From Hoplostethus atlanticus (taxonomy: Eukaryota > Chordata > Actinopteri > Trachichthyiformes > Trachichthyidae): 64,000 nucleotides of DNA. A program made the position numbers and the translations under genes. The DNA is taken from NCBI GenBank assembly GCA_034670405.1, contig JAXDDX010000016.1, positions 2,089,501 to 2,153,500 on the forward strand, given 5' to 3'. The notes beneath the pieces were generated by a model. The model was not told where the DNA came from and did not search any database. It was given only the letters and a program-made list of their open reading frames with translations. Of the stretch, positions 1-11,248 are shown piece after piece; within the stretch, counting starts at the first letter, position 1; each line of letters opens with the position of its first letter.

Positions 1-2843
1 GAGTTCGAGGCGTGCTCAGGATGGGTCAAGGGTCAGGAGTGATTCTAGGGAGTCAGAGACACCCCTCTTTTGTAGACCGCCCCTCGCCTGTTTCTTCACC
101 CCTCTCTCCCATGCATAGACACATAAACCCCATTACCAATCCAGCTGCCGTAGAGCGACACAGAGAGAGACATAGGCATCGGCGGAGGGAGTACGACTGT
201 GTCTCTTCGTGCACCTGCCTGTGCCCCTGCCCTTGCCCAGGACACAACAAGTGCACTCACTCAGACTATTACCCTTGCCTTGGGCACAATGCACTGAAGA
301 GACAGAAAAACAAACTCAAGAAGAAGCACCAGCAGATGCACATGCAGGACCCAGAGTTTCTGTCTGAACTAGACGATCTGATCGGTCAATTCAGTGAGGT
401 CCATATCGGGCGCCGTAGCTGGGTGAGGACGGGCCTAGGGGCAGGGCTTTGACGGGAGCGGGAATGCTGCCGGAGGAAGGCGACATCACTCTTCCTCCTC
501 ACATCCTCTCCGCTCCAACATCTTCAGGATCAATCTGAATGGCTTCTACTCTCCTCATCCTTCCTCTTATTCCGCGAATCCCTCCTTCTCCCCCCAGTCT
601 TTCTACCCCTGCCAGCCGCTGCATTGTGGCAGGAAGCCGGACCGCAGGCAGTGTGGTTGCCCCTCGAAGTTCCAGGAGACCATCGACGATATGGGCTTCT
701 ACAGAGCCTACCCCCCGGCCACGCCGCTCTACCCTCACCTCCACAGCTCCTTCCCCCTACCATCTCCTCACCAATATGCCCCCCATCAGCCCCACCACCC
801 CCACTTCCTCCTCAACCCAGCCAGATTCCACAGGCGGAGGAGCAGGTTGCTGAGGGAGGGAGGTTTAGGAGGAGAGGTTGAGGGAGAGATAGGAGGAGGC
901 AGTGGGGCGGGCCCACACCTCAGCTCAGGGTTCACCTCCAGCATCTCCTGCGGCTGTGGGAGGACTGAACACAAACACAAGCGTAAACACCGTCACCGAC
1001 ACTGCGAGCGAGACGTGGAGGATGAGGAGGAGGTGCATGAGGATGAGGAGGAAGATGAAATGGAGAGAGCGGGGTTGGCCAGTTCAAAGCCAAACTCAGG
1101 GTTCATCGCGGGGGCCAGGAGAAGGAGGGAGGAAAGGGTCAAGAGGAATAGGGAGTATGGGGTCGACCGAGTCATCATGGTTATGTGAGAATGGAAAAGA
1201 TTCCTTCTCTTCTGCCGCCGCTGCCAGCGCCTCATCATCCTCATCGACATCTTCAGCAGAGAGATTCAAACACACGTCTCTCACCTCACTGGGGCTGGGT
1301 TCCTCTCACCTGTCCTCATTTGGAGGGAGCTGGGGTGGCCTGGGCCAGCCCTGGATGAAGAGAGGGGGCCTGGGAGGGCCAGGATTCGGACTCTCCAACC
1401 CCAGCTGGGGAACCTTCACTGGGGGGCAGCAGACAGGGAGGATGGATGCATCAGACAGGGAGGAGGACGATGAGGAGGAGGAGATTCAACACACACACCT
1501 GTACAGGGCCTCCCCGTCCCCAACACACACCAACCTGTTCACTTCTGCTGCTATGGCAACAGGGGTAAGGGGACTGAGGAGTGAAGTGGCCAGTAGGAAT
1601 CCAGGGAGTGGAGACAGGTCATGGAGGAGGGCGGAGCCAGCCTGGACGGAGAGGAGAGGAGCAGGTAAGGATGGATGAATGGGTGGATGGATAGATGCAT
1701 GAATGAATGCATCGTTGACACCATTGTGCTACTGTCCAGTGGTCAACAGGTTCTGCTGGCTGTAGCATCAGTGGTGTTAAAGCAATATGTGGACATATTG
1801 CAAGGCTCCCATGTGATTCGCTGCTGGCAACTTTCTGTATTGACAAGAAAAAGAGGTTTTTAATATTGGTCAAATGTTTTCTTTAGTTATGGTATGAATA
1901 CACAGTAATGTTCTGTTGTATTGTTTCATCGGAAGAAATGATAAATATGTAGAATACTGACAACAAGATCTAGATAAATCTTGATAATCTTGATAATGTA
2001 TTGCAGTGACATCAGATTAACCACTCAACTATGTCTGTAGTTGAAAAACAACAACAACAACAACAAAACTGTGACAGCTGAGCGAATGGGTTCTGTGCCA
2101 AGAGCCACTTTTCACTTGCTCACTGTGACAGATTCTCAGTTTTGCACAATGTGGAGATGAGATGGTGGTAGTGATAGTTTGCCCAGTACAGCAGTGACAG
2201 CATTGCTTTTCCTCAGGTGTTGTTGAGCTGCACATCAAAGCCTGGAGGGTGTTTTGAGAGGAAATCAGACTCCGTTCTTTTTATAGCCAATTTCAGACTC
2301 CCTCTGCTGAGCTGGGGACGTGCCTGACACATGGGCACACACACATGCACACACATGCACACCCACACACAACCCCTCTCTTGGATTTTTTTAAAAAGCA
2401 TAATAGCAGGCAGGCGGGCAGCATCTTGATGGGAATCTGCCAGAAAATCTTTGAAATCTTCCTGGTCTGTAGCGAACCGCACGCTGTTGCAGCCCGGGGC
2501 TACCCAGTGAACACAGTCATTAGTTAACCACCAGATGAGCTATTTAAAGCCTGGCCTCTGCCTCACTGCTGGCCAAGAGGGCCTATTTGACTTGGAAAAA
2601 TCCAATAAGGAAAGAGTGGTCAGTCTTGTCAGGGTTGTGGAAAAAGGAACAAAAAAGATAGATGACCTCAGGAAGAATGATTGATGAAGGAATAGCATGG
2701 GGTTCAGGGAGGGGGCAACGAGAGAGGGTGAGGGGTAATGTTGTTTTTGAAAGGGGTGGAATAAGTTTGACAACAGTACATCTAACTAAACACATGTGTG
2801 TTTTGAAGTTCAACGCTAGCATGCAGGCACACTCACATACTCT

Positions 2844-2883
<40 letters not shown>

Positions 2884-5610
2884 GTCTCTTGAGATTGTGT
2901 TCCTTTTTAACTGAGTGTGCAAAAACGATGTGTGTGTGTGTGTAAGTGTGCATGCTCACTTAACAAGTATGCAGTCTGCACCGTATTTGTGTCCATTTGT
3001 GTGGTTTCTGGCATATGTGTGTACATAAATCACGTCTTAATGCGATTCCCAGAAAGTGATCTGGTCAGAGGAAATGTTGTGACTCACCTAATCTGTGTCC
3101 CATCCGCATGACTCAGGCCAGTGTGGCCTCACCTCACACCTCCCGCTGGCTCAATCACTGATCCACATCTGTCTCATTTCCTCTCTGCCACTTACAACAC
3201 CCTCCCTCCCTCTGTCTGCCTCAACCCCTCCCTCTTTTCATTTCACTCGACTGCAGGTTTACAAGGTGACTCAAGAAGCCGGGGGCAGCAGAAAAGTGTG
3301 CCAGCGCCAGACGGTGTGGCGGTGAAAAAGAAGCGGAGGCCAGGACGGCCCAGGAAGCACCCGCTGCCCTCCCCTGCATCTTCCCCCACACACTCCCCCA
3401 CAGCTCCCTCTGTGCCATCACCCGACCTCCTACCAGGACACAGCCACAACAGAGATGGGAGAGGAGTGGGAGGGAGGAAAGAGGAAAGGGGGGTGGAGAG
3501 AGAACAAAAAGGAGGTGATATAGTGCCGCAGGTGACTGAGTCAGTGTTGCAGGCCAAGAGGAAGAGAGGACGGAAGAGGAAGCACAGCGATTCTCCCTGT
3601 CGTCAGAGGTAAACACTCACAACTGCTCCAGAACTGGGTGAAAAAACAGTACAGACAGTCAACACTACATTAATACATGGTTTTCAGCACTATATTAACA
3701 CATGGTTTTCAGCACTGTGTGCTAAGCCAGTGCCTTTTCTCTCTTTCTCTTTTTTTCTCTCTATCATTCTATCTCTCTTTTCATGCCTTGCTTTTAGTGT
3801 TGTTGAGGATAAGCCAGAGTGTGACATCCCCCCTGAATCTTTTGGCCAGTCAGCGCTTGACCAGGCTCCGCCCCAAACAGTATCCGTCCAATGGGAGGCG
3901 AGAGCCGACAGTCCTTCCAGGAAGAAGTTTCTGAGGGCAGGTCTTTACTCTGATGATTACAAAACTACAGAGTGAGTACATTGGGTGCAAAAAAATAATA
4001 ATTATGCACAAAAAAAATATTTTTTTTTGTTTTTCAGGTTTCAGTTCATCTTCTAAATGTTGTCATGCATCTATTTTCCAGTCCCCCCTCCCAGGCCCAG
4101 CAGGCTAGCAGAGAGACGATGGAATACACACCAGGAGAGAATGAGTACAGCCTTTTACCAGCTCCCATCCATGTTGGTGAGTATATGAGAATATATTGCT
4201 ATATTTGTTCAAAGTTTTTTCCCTATGACTTTTAATTGTGAGCCAGTTGAACCAAATTCCCCTTGTGTCTCCCAGGGAAGTACCTGAGGCTGAAGCGCAT
4301 TGATTTCCAGTTGCCCTATGATGTTTTGTGGCTCTGGAGGAACAACCAGGTACCAGTGATAGCTTTCATAGTGTAATGTTAATTCTTGTATAGTGTGGAC
4401 TATTGACTTGACTGTCCATAACATGCACTGTACACGTGTACTAGGATGTTAACCCCATGTTGTTTTGTTACAGCTACACAGGCAGCCTGCTGTACCCCTG
4501 AAGAGGAAGCGGCACTACTGTGAGTAGCCAGCATGAGATGTGTGATGTTCAGGTTCATACTTTTACCTTTCTCTGTTCTCTGTCTCTCACCCCCTTTCTT
4601 CTCTCTCTCTGTCTCTCTGTCTGTGCCTCTCTCTCACCTATTCACTCGCTCACTCCCGTTTCACTGTCTCTCTCTCTCAGGCCGCCTGAAGGAGAGGACT
4701 GAATCCTCTCAACACACAGTGGTGAGTTTGAGTGGCTTGAGGAAGAAAGATGTGACAGTCCATGAAAGGATGTGTCCATACTAATGTCCATTCATCCCTC
4801 CATTTGCTTCTCTACAGGAAGAGAGCTCGAGTGACATTACCAGCCTGTTTCCTCACCTCGACATGGAGCCTCTGACCAGCAGCGAGAGGTATGGAAAGAA
4901 CACACAGCGATTTACAGTTCGAGCTAAACTATTACTGTATTGATGTCCGTGGCATTGGCTAATGTTTCTCTCTGTGTGCCGGCCAGGAGCTTCGTGGTGA
5001 AACACCATGTGTTCCTGGTGAGGAACTGGGAGCTGGTGAGAGACAGACAGATCCAACTGAGGATAGAGAGGAAGAGGAAGAGAGAGAGAGAGGCAGAAGG
5101 AGAGGACAGGGACAGCCAACTTCTGTCCTGTGATGGAGCCCATGGCGACGACAGCCACATCAAGTCAGGTCCATGAAGCAAGTGTGTGTGTTAGTTTTTG
5201 TTTCTGTAGGTGTTTGTGTTTGTGTATGTGTCTGTGGTAGAACTGTTCATTTTCATTTCACACAAAAGACATCAGTATATCTATACAGATGTCTTTTTGT
5301 GTCCCGTGTGTATATGTCTTTGTTTTTTGTGTGCATGTATGTGTGTGTGTGTGTGTGTGTGTGCGCGTGTGTTGGTGTTCTGCTTACTGCCTGTTGTCCT
5401 CATATTTGGCTTGTCTCTCCATATCATACTCAGTGGTTTTCCAACCGCAGAATTTCAGCCTCCAGAAATGTTTCCCCATTTCTGTCATCTGCTACTGGTG
5501 TCCAAGAACCCAGCAGGAATCAACTTTCCCCATTAACAATGAAACCACACTCCGTTTCCATCAAAGAGTCCCTGACTGATCACAGATAGAAATCGGGGGG
5601 AAATAAGGAC

Positions 5611-5645
<35 letters not shown>

Positions 5646-6073
5646 TTCAGATAGAATTGTTAAAGAAATCATCCTGTTGCGATCCCATCCCTCCAGCACT
5701 GCCATCATTAACACATACTGCCTGACCTCTGACCCTCAGATCAGCCAGTGGGGGTGGAGGAGATGGTCATCAACAGTGACCCCCACTACCAGACTCAGGA
5801 CACCTCCAGCCCTCTCACTGCCAGCCCCCATGTGAGTACGCAGTGAGAAATTGCCCCAGACGATGTATTTTCTTTCACCAATTCAAATTTCCACACGGAT
5901 TGAAATCTGCAAATGCATTTATGTGCACATTTCACCACAAACCTACCAAAACCCAGAATACACGAGAGGAAGAAAGAGAAGAAGAAGAAAAACGAGGGGA
6001 AGAAGAGGTTTGCAGCAGAGAATTGAGGAGGAAACGGCTGAACGACTTACTCCTGACCCTGCAGCATTCATAA
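1..6073 (+). CDS. ash1l-like: ASH1L-like protein, 3' part only, without SET, bromo, PHD and BAH domains
   Basis: Exons: <1-1664, 3257-3608, 3798-3971, 4082-4176, 4276-4349, 4474-4519, 4681-4721, 4818-4888, 4987-5168, 5740-5831 and about 5957-6073; junction phases agree from 1664 onward. From memory of human ASH1L, a trithorax-group H3K36 methyltransferase, matching blocks occur in order: [22 protein letters not shown], an [12 protein letters not shown] basic stretch, THTNLFTSA, the AT-hook [13 protein letters not shown] (second AT-hook-like KRKRGRKRK), [40 protein letters not shown], then directly [13 protein letters not shown]. In human ASH1L the catalytic AWS-SET-post-SET block lies between the last two; here there is only a 161-bp intron, a 13-codon exon and a 24-codon exon. 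Bromo, PHD and BAH are also missing. The C-terminus resembles the ASH1L tail ([12 protein letters not shown] against human RERLNQILLNLL) and stops at 6071-6073. An alternative end uses an acceptor at 6016, the strong donor at 6088 and the acceptor at 6200, stopping at 6377. The 5' exon needs two frame changes (439-452 and 902-1188), so it may be a decaying pseudogene or contain assembly errors. Confidence 0.82.
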
Positions 6074-7221
6074 GGGAAGAGAGAGAGGTAAGTAGAGCAT
6101 AACACAGAGCTGGAAGGTAAGAGAAACACAGAGAGTCAGAAGTAGGGAATAGGGATACACAGCTTCTGCTTTATTTGACAGTATTTTTGTCTCTATTCAG
6201 GTGGGAGCACTCTGGGAAAGGGACCAGGCCCACCATTGGACAGATGGACAGGAAGTGATATCACAGCACTACTACCACAGTAGCTGTGCCATGGAGAACA
6301 AGTGTCAGATGAGAAGAGAACAGAGGGATGAAAATGAAAGAAAATGCACGAAAGACATCTCACACACTCGCAGATGAGCGTGTTGAACTTAGTGCTCTGA
6401 AGGGCATCACACCAAGGATGAAACCATGGCAACACATGCTTTGTCCAAGAGGCAAAGGATGAGAGAAACACTGAGAGAGACTGTCCCGGTTGAAAGAAAC
6501 AGACCAGCTTAAATGAATTTGCACTAGTGCTGGATGAAGAAGCACACTAAAGACTGCATGCTAAGCGGCCACACTATAAACACAGACACACACACACACA
6601 CATATATATACTTTGATGGCCCTTACTTTGGCACCTTAAGCAAACTGGCAAAGAGAGACTGAAAGAGAGACTGCTCGGAGACTGAAAGTGGACATATATG
6701 GTACTCTACATATCAGCTGAAGTTTCCAGGAGACGAGGAGCGTACATCCTGCCCAGAGGAACAAAACTGTGGGCTGGGCTTCAAGAGGTCAAACTAGCAC
6801 CCTCATCTATTCCTTTTAGCTTTCAAAGTCACATTGTTCCTCATCAATGCAGTAGCGGGGAAGGACATAAGGACAAGGGAGCCACTTCACAAACTGTTGA
6901 GACAGTGCTATGGTCTTCTTCACTTTACCAAGACAGTGTCTGTTATGTACCAGTGAATAGGCAGGGGGGGCTGGACTCGTGATAACAGGAATTTTGGCAT
7001 CACTGCAATAGAATTTCTAATGAGGTTTTTAGAAAGAAGTTATTTTTGAAAATAGCAGATTGAGTACTCTCTACTAAAGAATTCTACGTGGTATATTAAT
7101 GGTAGGAATGTTTATCGTTTATTGGTAAGTGTTTTTTGTAAAGTGTTTTTGTTTACTTCAGACTGCCTTGTTTCGCTCTTTGCTCCAGACAGAGCATCGA
7201 CAATCAGAATGTCTTAGGGGG

Positions 7222-7256
<35 letters not shown>

Positions 7257-8155
7257 GGGAATGAAAGAGAGAATTTACCCCAAACGCTCTGTAGAAGTGC
7301 CACATTGTCTTGTGTACCGAAGCGAAATCATGCAGTCTTTAAAAGCAATATCTCCTGTGATAAGGACTACATAAGGACTCCCTTTGTTATGTTGTTTTTT
7401 GTTGTTTTTTTAAGTTGTGAATATTTGGGGATCGGCGGTCATTTTTGTGTACAGATGCATAGTAGAGTGTTCATAGGAGCGTTGGGCTAATCCACTTCGT
7501 CAGCAGTGGAAGGAACCACAGCGTTTAGTTCCATGTGAATGTACATAGACAGAAACGTTTCCCTTCTATCAACAGTAGCGTGTAAACCTATTATACATGA
7601 CATAATACTATTGAGATTATACAAGTTAATAATCAAAGCCTTCATTTTACTAAGATGTTTTTAACAAATTATATAACTGACCAATATGATATTATATCAA
7701 ATATTTCTCTTTAAAATTGACTATGATTGTATATGAATTTTTCTAGGATACATAATTTGTCTCTTTTTTGGTTGAGTCTAAGTTTTTTTTTCTATTGGTC
7801 AGACAATCAGTGATAAGTGAAATTGTTTTTTCAGTGTTAAATTCAGCTCTCTTTCAGTAGTGTGGCTTCCAGTAACAAGCCAAGAAAGTGCAATTTCTTT
7901 GACTGTTTACATGCTGTATGTATATTTCTCTCTTTCATTTTTTTAACTAAAAGCACTACATTATTGCCAGTGGATGATTAACTTTATAGCAAAGGTACAC
8001 ATAAAGAGTTATTTATGTAGTTTGCATGACATGTAACCTTTGCCTTTTGCCTCTGATAATGTGCATCTGAAAAACAATTATAACTCAATGCCATAGAATG
8101 TCAGTTCAACATTTTGCCTCTATATCCATGATAATAAAAGCATTTTATGTCTACT
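6074..8155 (+). other. 3' UTR of the ASH1L-like gene with poly(A) signal
   Basis: No convincing coding exon follows the last exon, except the alternative 59-codon ending that opens at the strong acceptor near 6200. The region is increasingly AT-rich. It ends with a canonical AATAAA at 8133-8138 in TGATAATAAAAGC, so cleavage is expected near 8150. A (GA)n stretch sits at 7219-7250. The extent is inferred from the signal only. Confidence 0.55.
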
Positions 8156-8671
8156 ACTAAACACTGAACTCCTTTGGCTCATAAGCTACATGGCTTCCTC
8201 ATTGTTGGTGGGGGCGGTACTGCAGTGACGTTAATTAGCTTGTGCTAACAGTGCTATCTAGTGGTGTGAGAATGAATATCTCACACTGTGTTGTCCTCCA
8301 TAATGACCCACAATAGAGGTCGCTATCAAAAGAACACAAGATGGGGACGGGCTGCAGCTCACTGTGGAGGTGGGCTCTCACTGCCCTCCGCAACATCCTG
8401 GGATCTTTAGGCCCGGGCAAAGAAATGAGAGGAAATGGACTTTCAAGACATGTAGAATATAATAAGCTATTGAAAATGTTTTACAGTAGGCTCAATAGTG
8501 AGTCTTCTTCACTTCCTCTGCCTTATAAGTCTGTCATCAGATTACAACAATGAAGAAAAATGAAATCCGTGTTGAACATTGTCTGAGACGGTTTAACATG
8601 TTACTGATTAATAAGGCTGATCACCACAACACGACCCAAACAGCTCAACGGGTTTGGTTTATACTGATCGT

Positions 8672-8829
8672 TTTATTTGGTGTATTTACAAACAAGCACA
8701 TGCAGGAGTTGGGACAGCGACTGACACTACAGCGGCACTGTACTATAAGCAACAGTAGGATACAGGGTATGTCTACAGGGCAGGCTACATGACACCAGAG
8801 AGAGAGAGACAGAGTTATAGAACCCACTG

Positions 8830-8861
<32 letters not shown>

Positions 8862-8903
8862 GTGAAAACACAGATGTGCTCACACTCATATCTGCGTACA
8901 CTG

Positions 8904-8943
<40 letters not shown>

Positions 8944-11248
8944 CCCCAGATAGATAGAGAGACAGACTAGAGGGGTCAGATAGAGAGCTATACCTTTCAG
9001 AAACCTCAGGACCAATAAATAGTACAGCCAATAAATTAACAGCTTTCAAACAAATGCATTTAGACTGTAATCTCACATTTGGAAAATACACTTAAATTAA
9101 AAAAAAGAGCATTGTTAACACAAATAATATGTGTGAACTGATATTTATCTAGATTACTGCAGACAGATTATCTCTTGTAAACACCCAGGCGTTATCCACT
9201 TGATGGCAACGAGAATGCAATCTTATTGTGCTCATTAGGTGCAAGTTATGAGCACTCGTTTAACTTAATGCTACTCACATCATTTTCCCTGCACTGTTGC
9301 CATAGTGACCATAATCTCATGCTACATGGCATTGGCACCAACAACATAAGGAAACCTTGAGGAACCGAGCCTTCCCTGACCAATCAATAGCGATACTTGA
9401 GCGTGAAACGTTCCTGATGAACTAAACGGAGGTATTTTAACGTCAACTTTTTACTGACCAATTAAAGACAGGCTGTTTTATGTTAAGTTTGACTTTTAAA
9501 GCCTCCTGTTCTTTTAACAGGCTTCAGGTGTGAACTTGCATTTGCACATTGAGTTTAAACCATGACTTCATACTAAACAAAAGGCTTTTAGTTGTACGTA
9601 TACTTATATGCATAGTCATCAATACCGAACCTACATAATAACTAACTACTAAAATATATGACACAAACCAATGTATTTTATAAGAGTAACATTAGAATCA
9701 ACATATTATTACTTCTACAAACTACCACTATCATTACTATCAATGATTATGATAACAAAACGTGGCAGGAAGGGTTAAGATAAAGACAAAAGCTGAGGTA
9801 CAATAGGTGAAGACCAGCCACCGAACCTGCATACTTTACAGTAGTGTTATAAATGACATACATTGGGGATTTTCTTACTGCATTAAGCTCAGATAGTCTT
9901 GGATGAGAGCGGAGGATCGTTTTGTGAGGTGTATATTTCAATTCAGGCTATGTCTGTCTGTGAGGTTTTGGACAAGTAGAAAGATTTAGCTACAGGATTG
10001 CTACAGCGGCTATAGCATACTGTCGTCTGATAGTAGGTTATCCTCTATATATATATATGTGTGGGATAGATAAGATCATTTCTGGCATTCACTCAAAGCA
10101 TTCATAGCACAGTACAATGCATACAGTGTTTAAAAGGTATGAGACTAAATCTAACAACTTTGTGGATATGATGTCAAGACAGTGGCAATACATAAAGCAC
10201 ACAGGAGGGGAAATACTGGACTCCATACCTAAACACCGTGCTGTTTGATGTATGACAACCACTGGATGTGTGTTTGGCGCGTTGGAGATGTACGGAGAGC
10301 GGCAAAGTTCAAGTACGGATCCTTTACTTTATAATGATCCACTTCTTCAATGTGACTGCAATGTTTAGCTGTTGTTTATGTTTCACTATCTGCTTTCTCT
10401 TGTTCATCTATCTTTCTATCTATCTTGGTAATATCAATCTCTATTCATATACATATATATATATATATATTGTATGTATATTTATACAGTCAAATATAGT
10501 AGCAGAAACATGTCAAACACACAGGAACCAGGCGATAAAGGTGAGAGGGGCGAAAGGTCAATATAACACAGAACACAGCTACAGTTCACTATATTACTAT
10601 GCAGGACGCAACAGGAGCTATGGCCCAATACTCTAACATGGCTTTCTCCACTCGACAGCCTGCTAGCCAAGACGCTCTACTGCTGACGGCTAGAGACTTT
10701 AAGATGGCTACCACCAGGCTATCGATTGTCACCTCCTCACAGTAGCCAGCTGCTGATCTGAAAGCACCTGGATCTGCTCAAGCAATACAGTGGTTGATCT
10801 ACACCATTCCCCTTCTGGTCACTTTCAGATCAGTGGCTGACAAGGAAAGTAGACATCAAAAGAAGGACATTTAAAGGGATACATCACTCCAAGATCAAAG
10901 ATGAGGTCTTCCCCTCAGACATGGTCTAAATTTGACTTGAGTCATTATTTCACACCATCTGCTGTATTCCTACTGCTAAAATCCATCAGTTTAATCCTAC
11001 CAAATTGGATGGATCACGATGGAGAAAACATTCCCATATGTTCACAAGGGAGAGGGTTGCAGATTGCTCTTGATACAAATAAAGCAGAACAGATGGCGCC
11101 ATGCACTCAACTCAAACTCTAACCAAGCCGGTGTGAACTATCCCTGTCAGAGTAGTGGTGCCTCATCATAACCTCTCACTATTTGCCTAATATATATTTT
11201 TTTGTTGTTGTTTTTCATTTATTGAGAGCAGCGATTATGTTGCCGAAG
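8672..11248 (-). other. rusc1: Downstream region / probable 3' UTR of rusc1
   Basis: Between the rusc1 stop and the ASH1L-like poly(A) site no coding exon is recognised. On the minus strand there are two candidate AATAAA signals: 11218-11223, only 26 nt past the stop codon, and 8672-8677, about 2.6 kb further. The distal one would make most of this region 3' UTR, the usual vertebrate arrangement. It contains two (CA)n blocks (8831-8862 and 8905-8940), short AT repeats (10046-10060 and 10450-10470) and an imperfect hairpin at 10744-10841. The roughly 500 bp between 8156 and 8671 show nothing recognisable. Confidence 0.4.
10744..10841. repeat. Imperfect inverted repeat (hairpin)
   Basis: Arms of about 21 bp at 10744-10764 (GCCAGCTGCTGATCTGAAAG core) and 10821-10841 (CTTTCAGATCAGTGGCTGAC core) are reverse complements with a few mismatches and surround about 56 bp. 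It may be a small non-autonomous DNA element or a 3' UTR hairpin of rusc1. Confidence 0.5.

Noticed and set aside
423..438. GT...AG segment that would fix the first frame break if it were an intron
   Set aside because: At 16 bp it is far below the size of any spliceosomal intron; a frameshift or assembly error is the simpler reading.
691..1188. Separate 165-codon gene starting at 691
   Set aside because: Its product contains ASH1L blocks ([16 protein letters not shown] and the [12 protein letters not shown] stretch), so it is one segment of the frame-broken ASH1L-like exon.
4520..4680. Possible hidden SET exon between the ASH1L-like exons
   Set aside because: All frames were read. The interval is a pyrimidine-rich intron with proper GT and AG ends and no NHSCxPN, GEELxxxY-like or Cys-rich post-SET motif.
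8831..8940. ORFs rich in Cys and Val on the minus strand
   Set aside because: They are translations of (TG)n microsatellites, not proteins; the same holds at 5338-5364, 34172-34296, 60430-60489 and 61893-61953.
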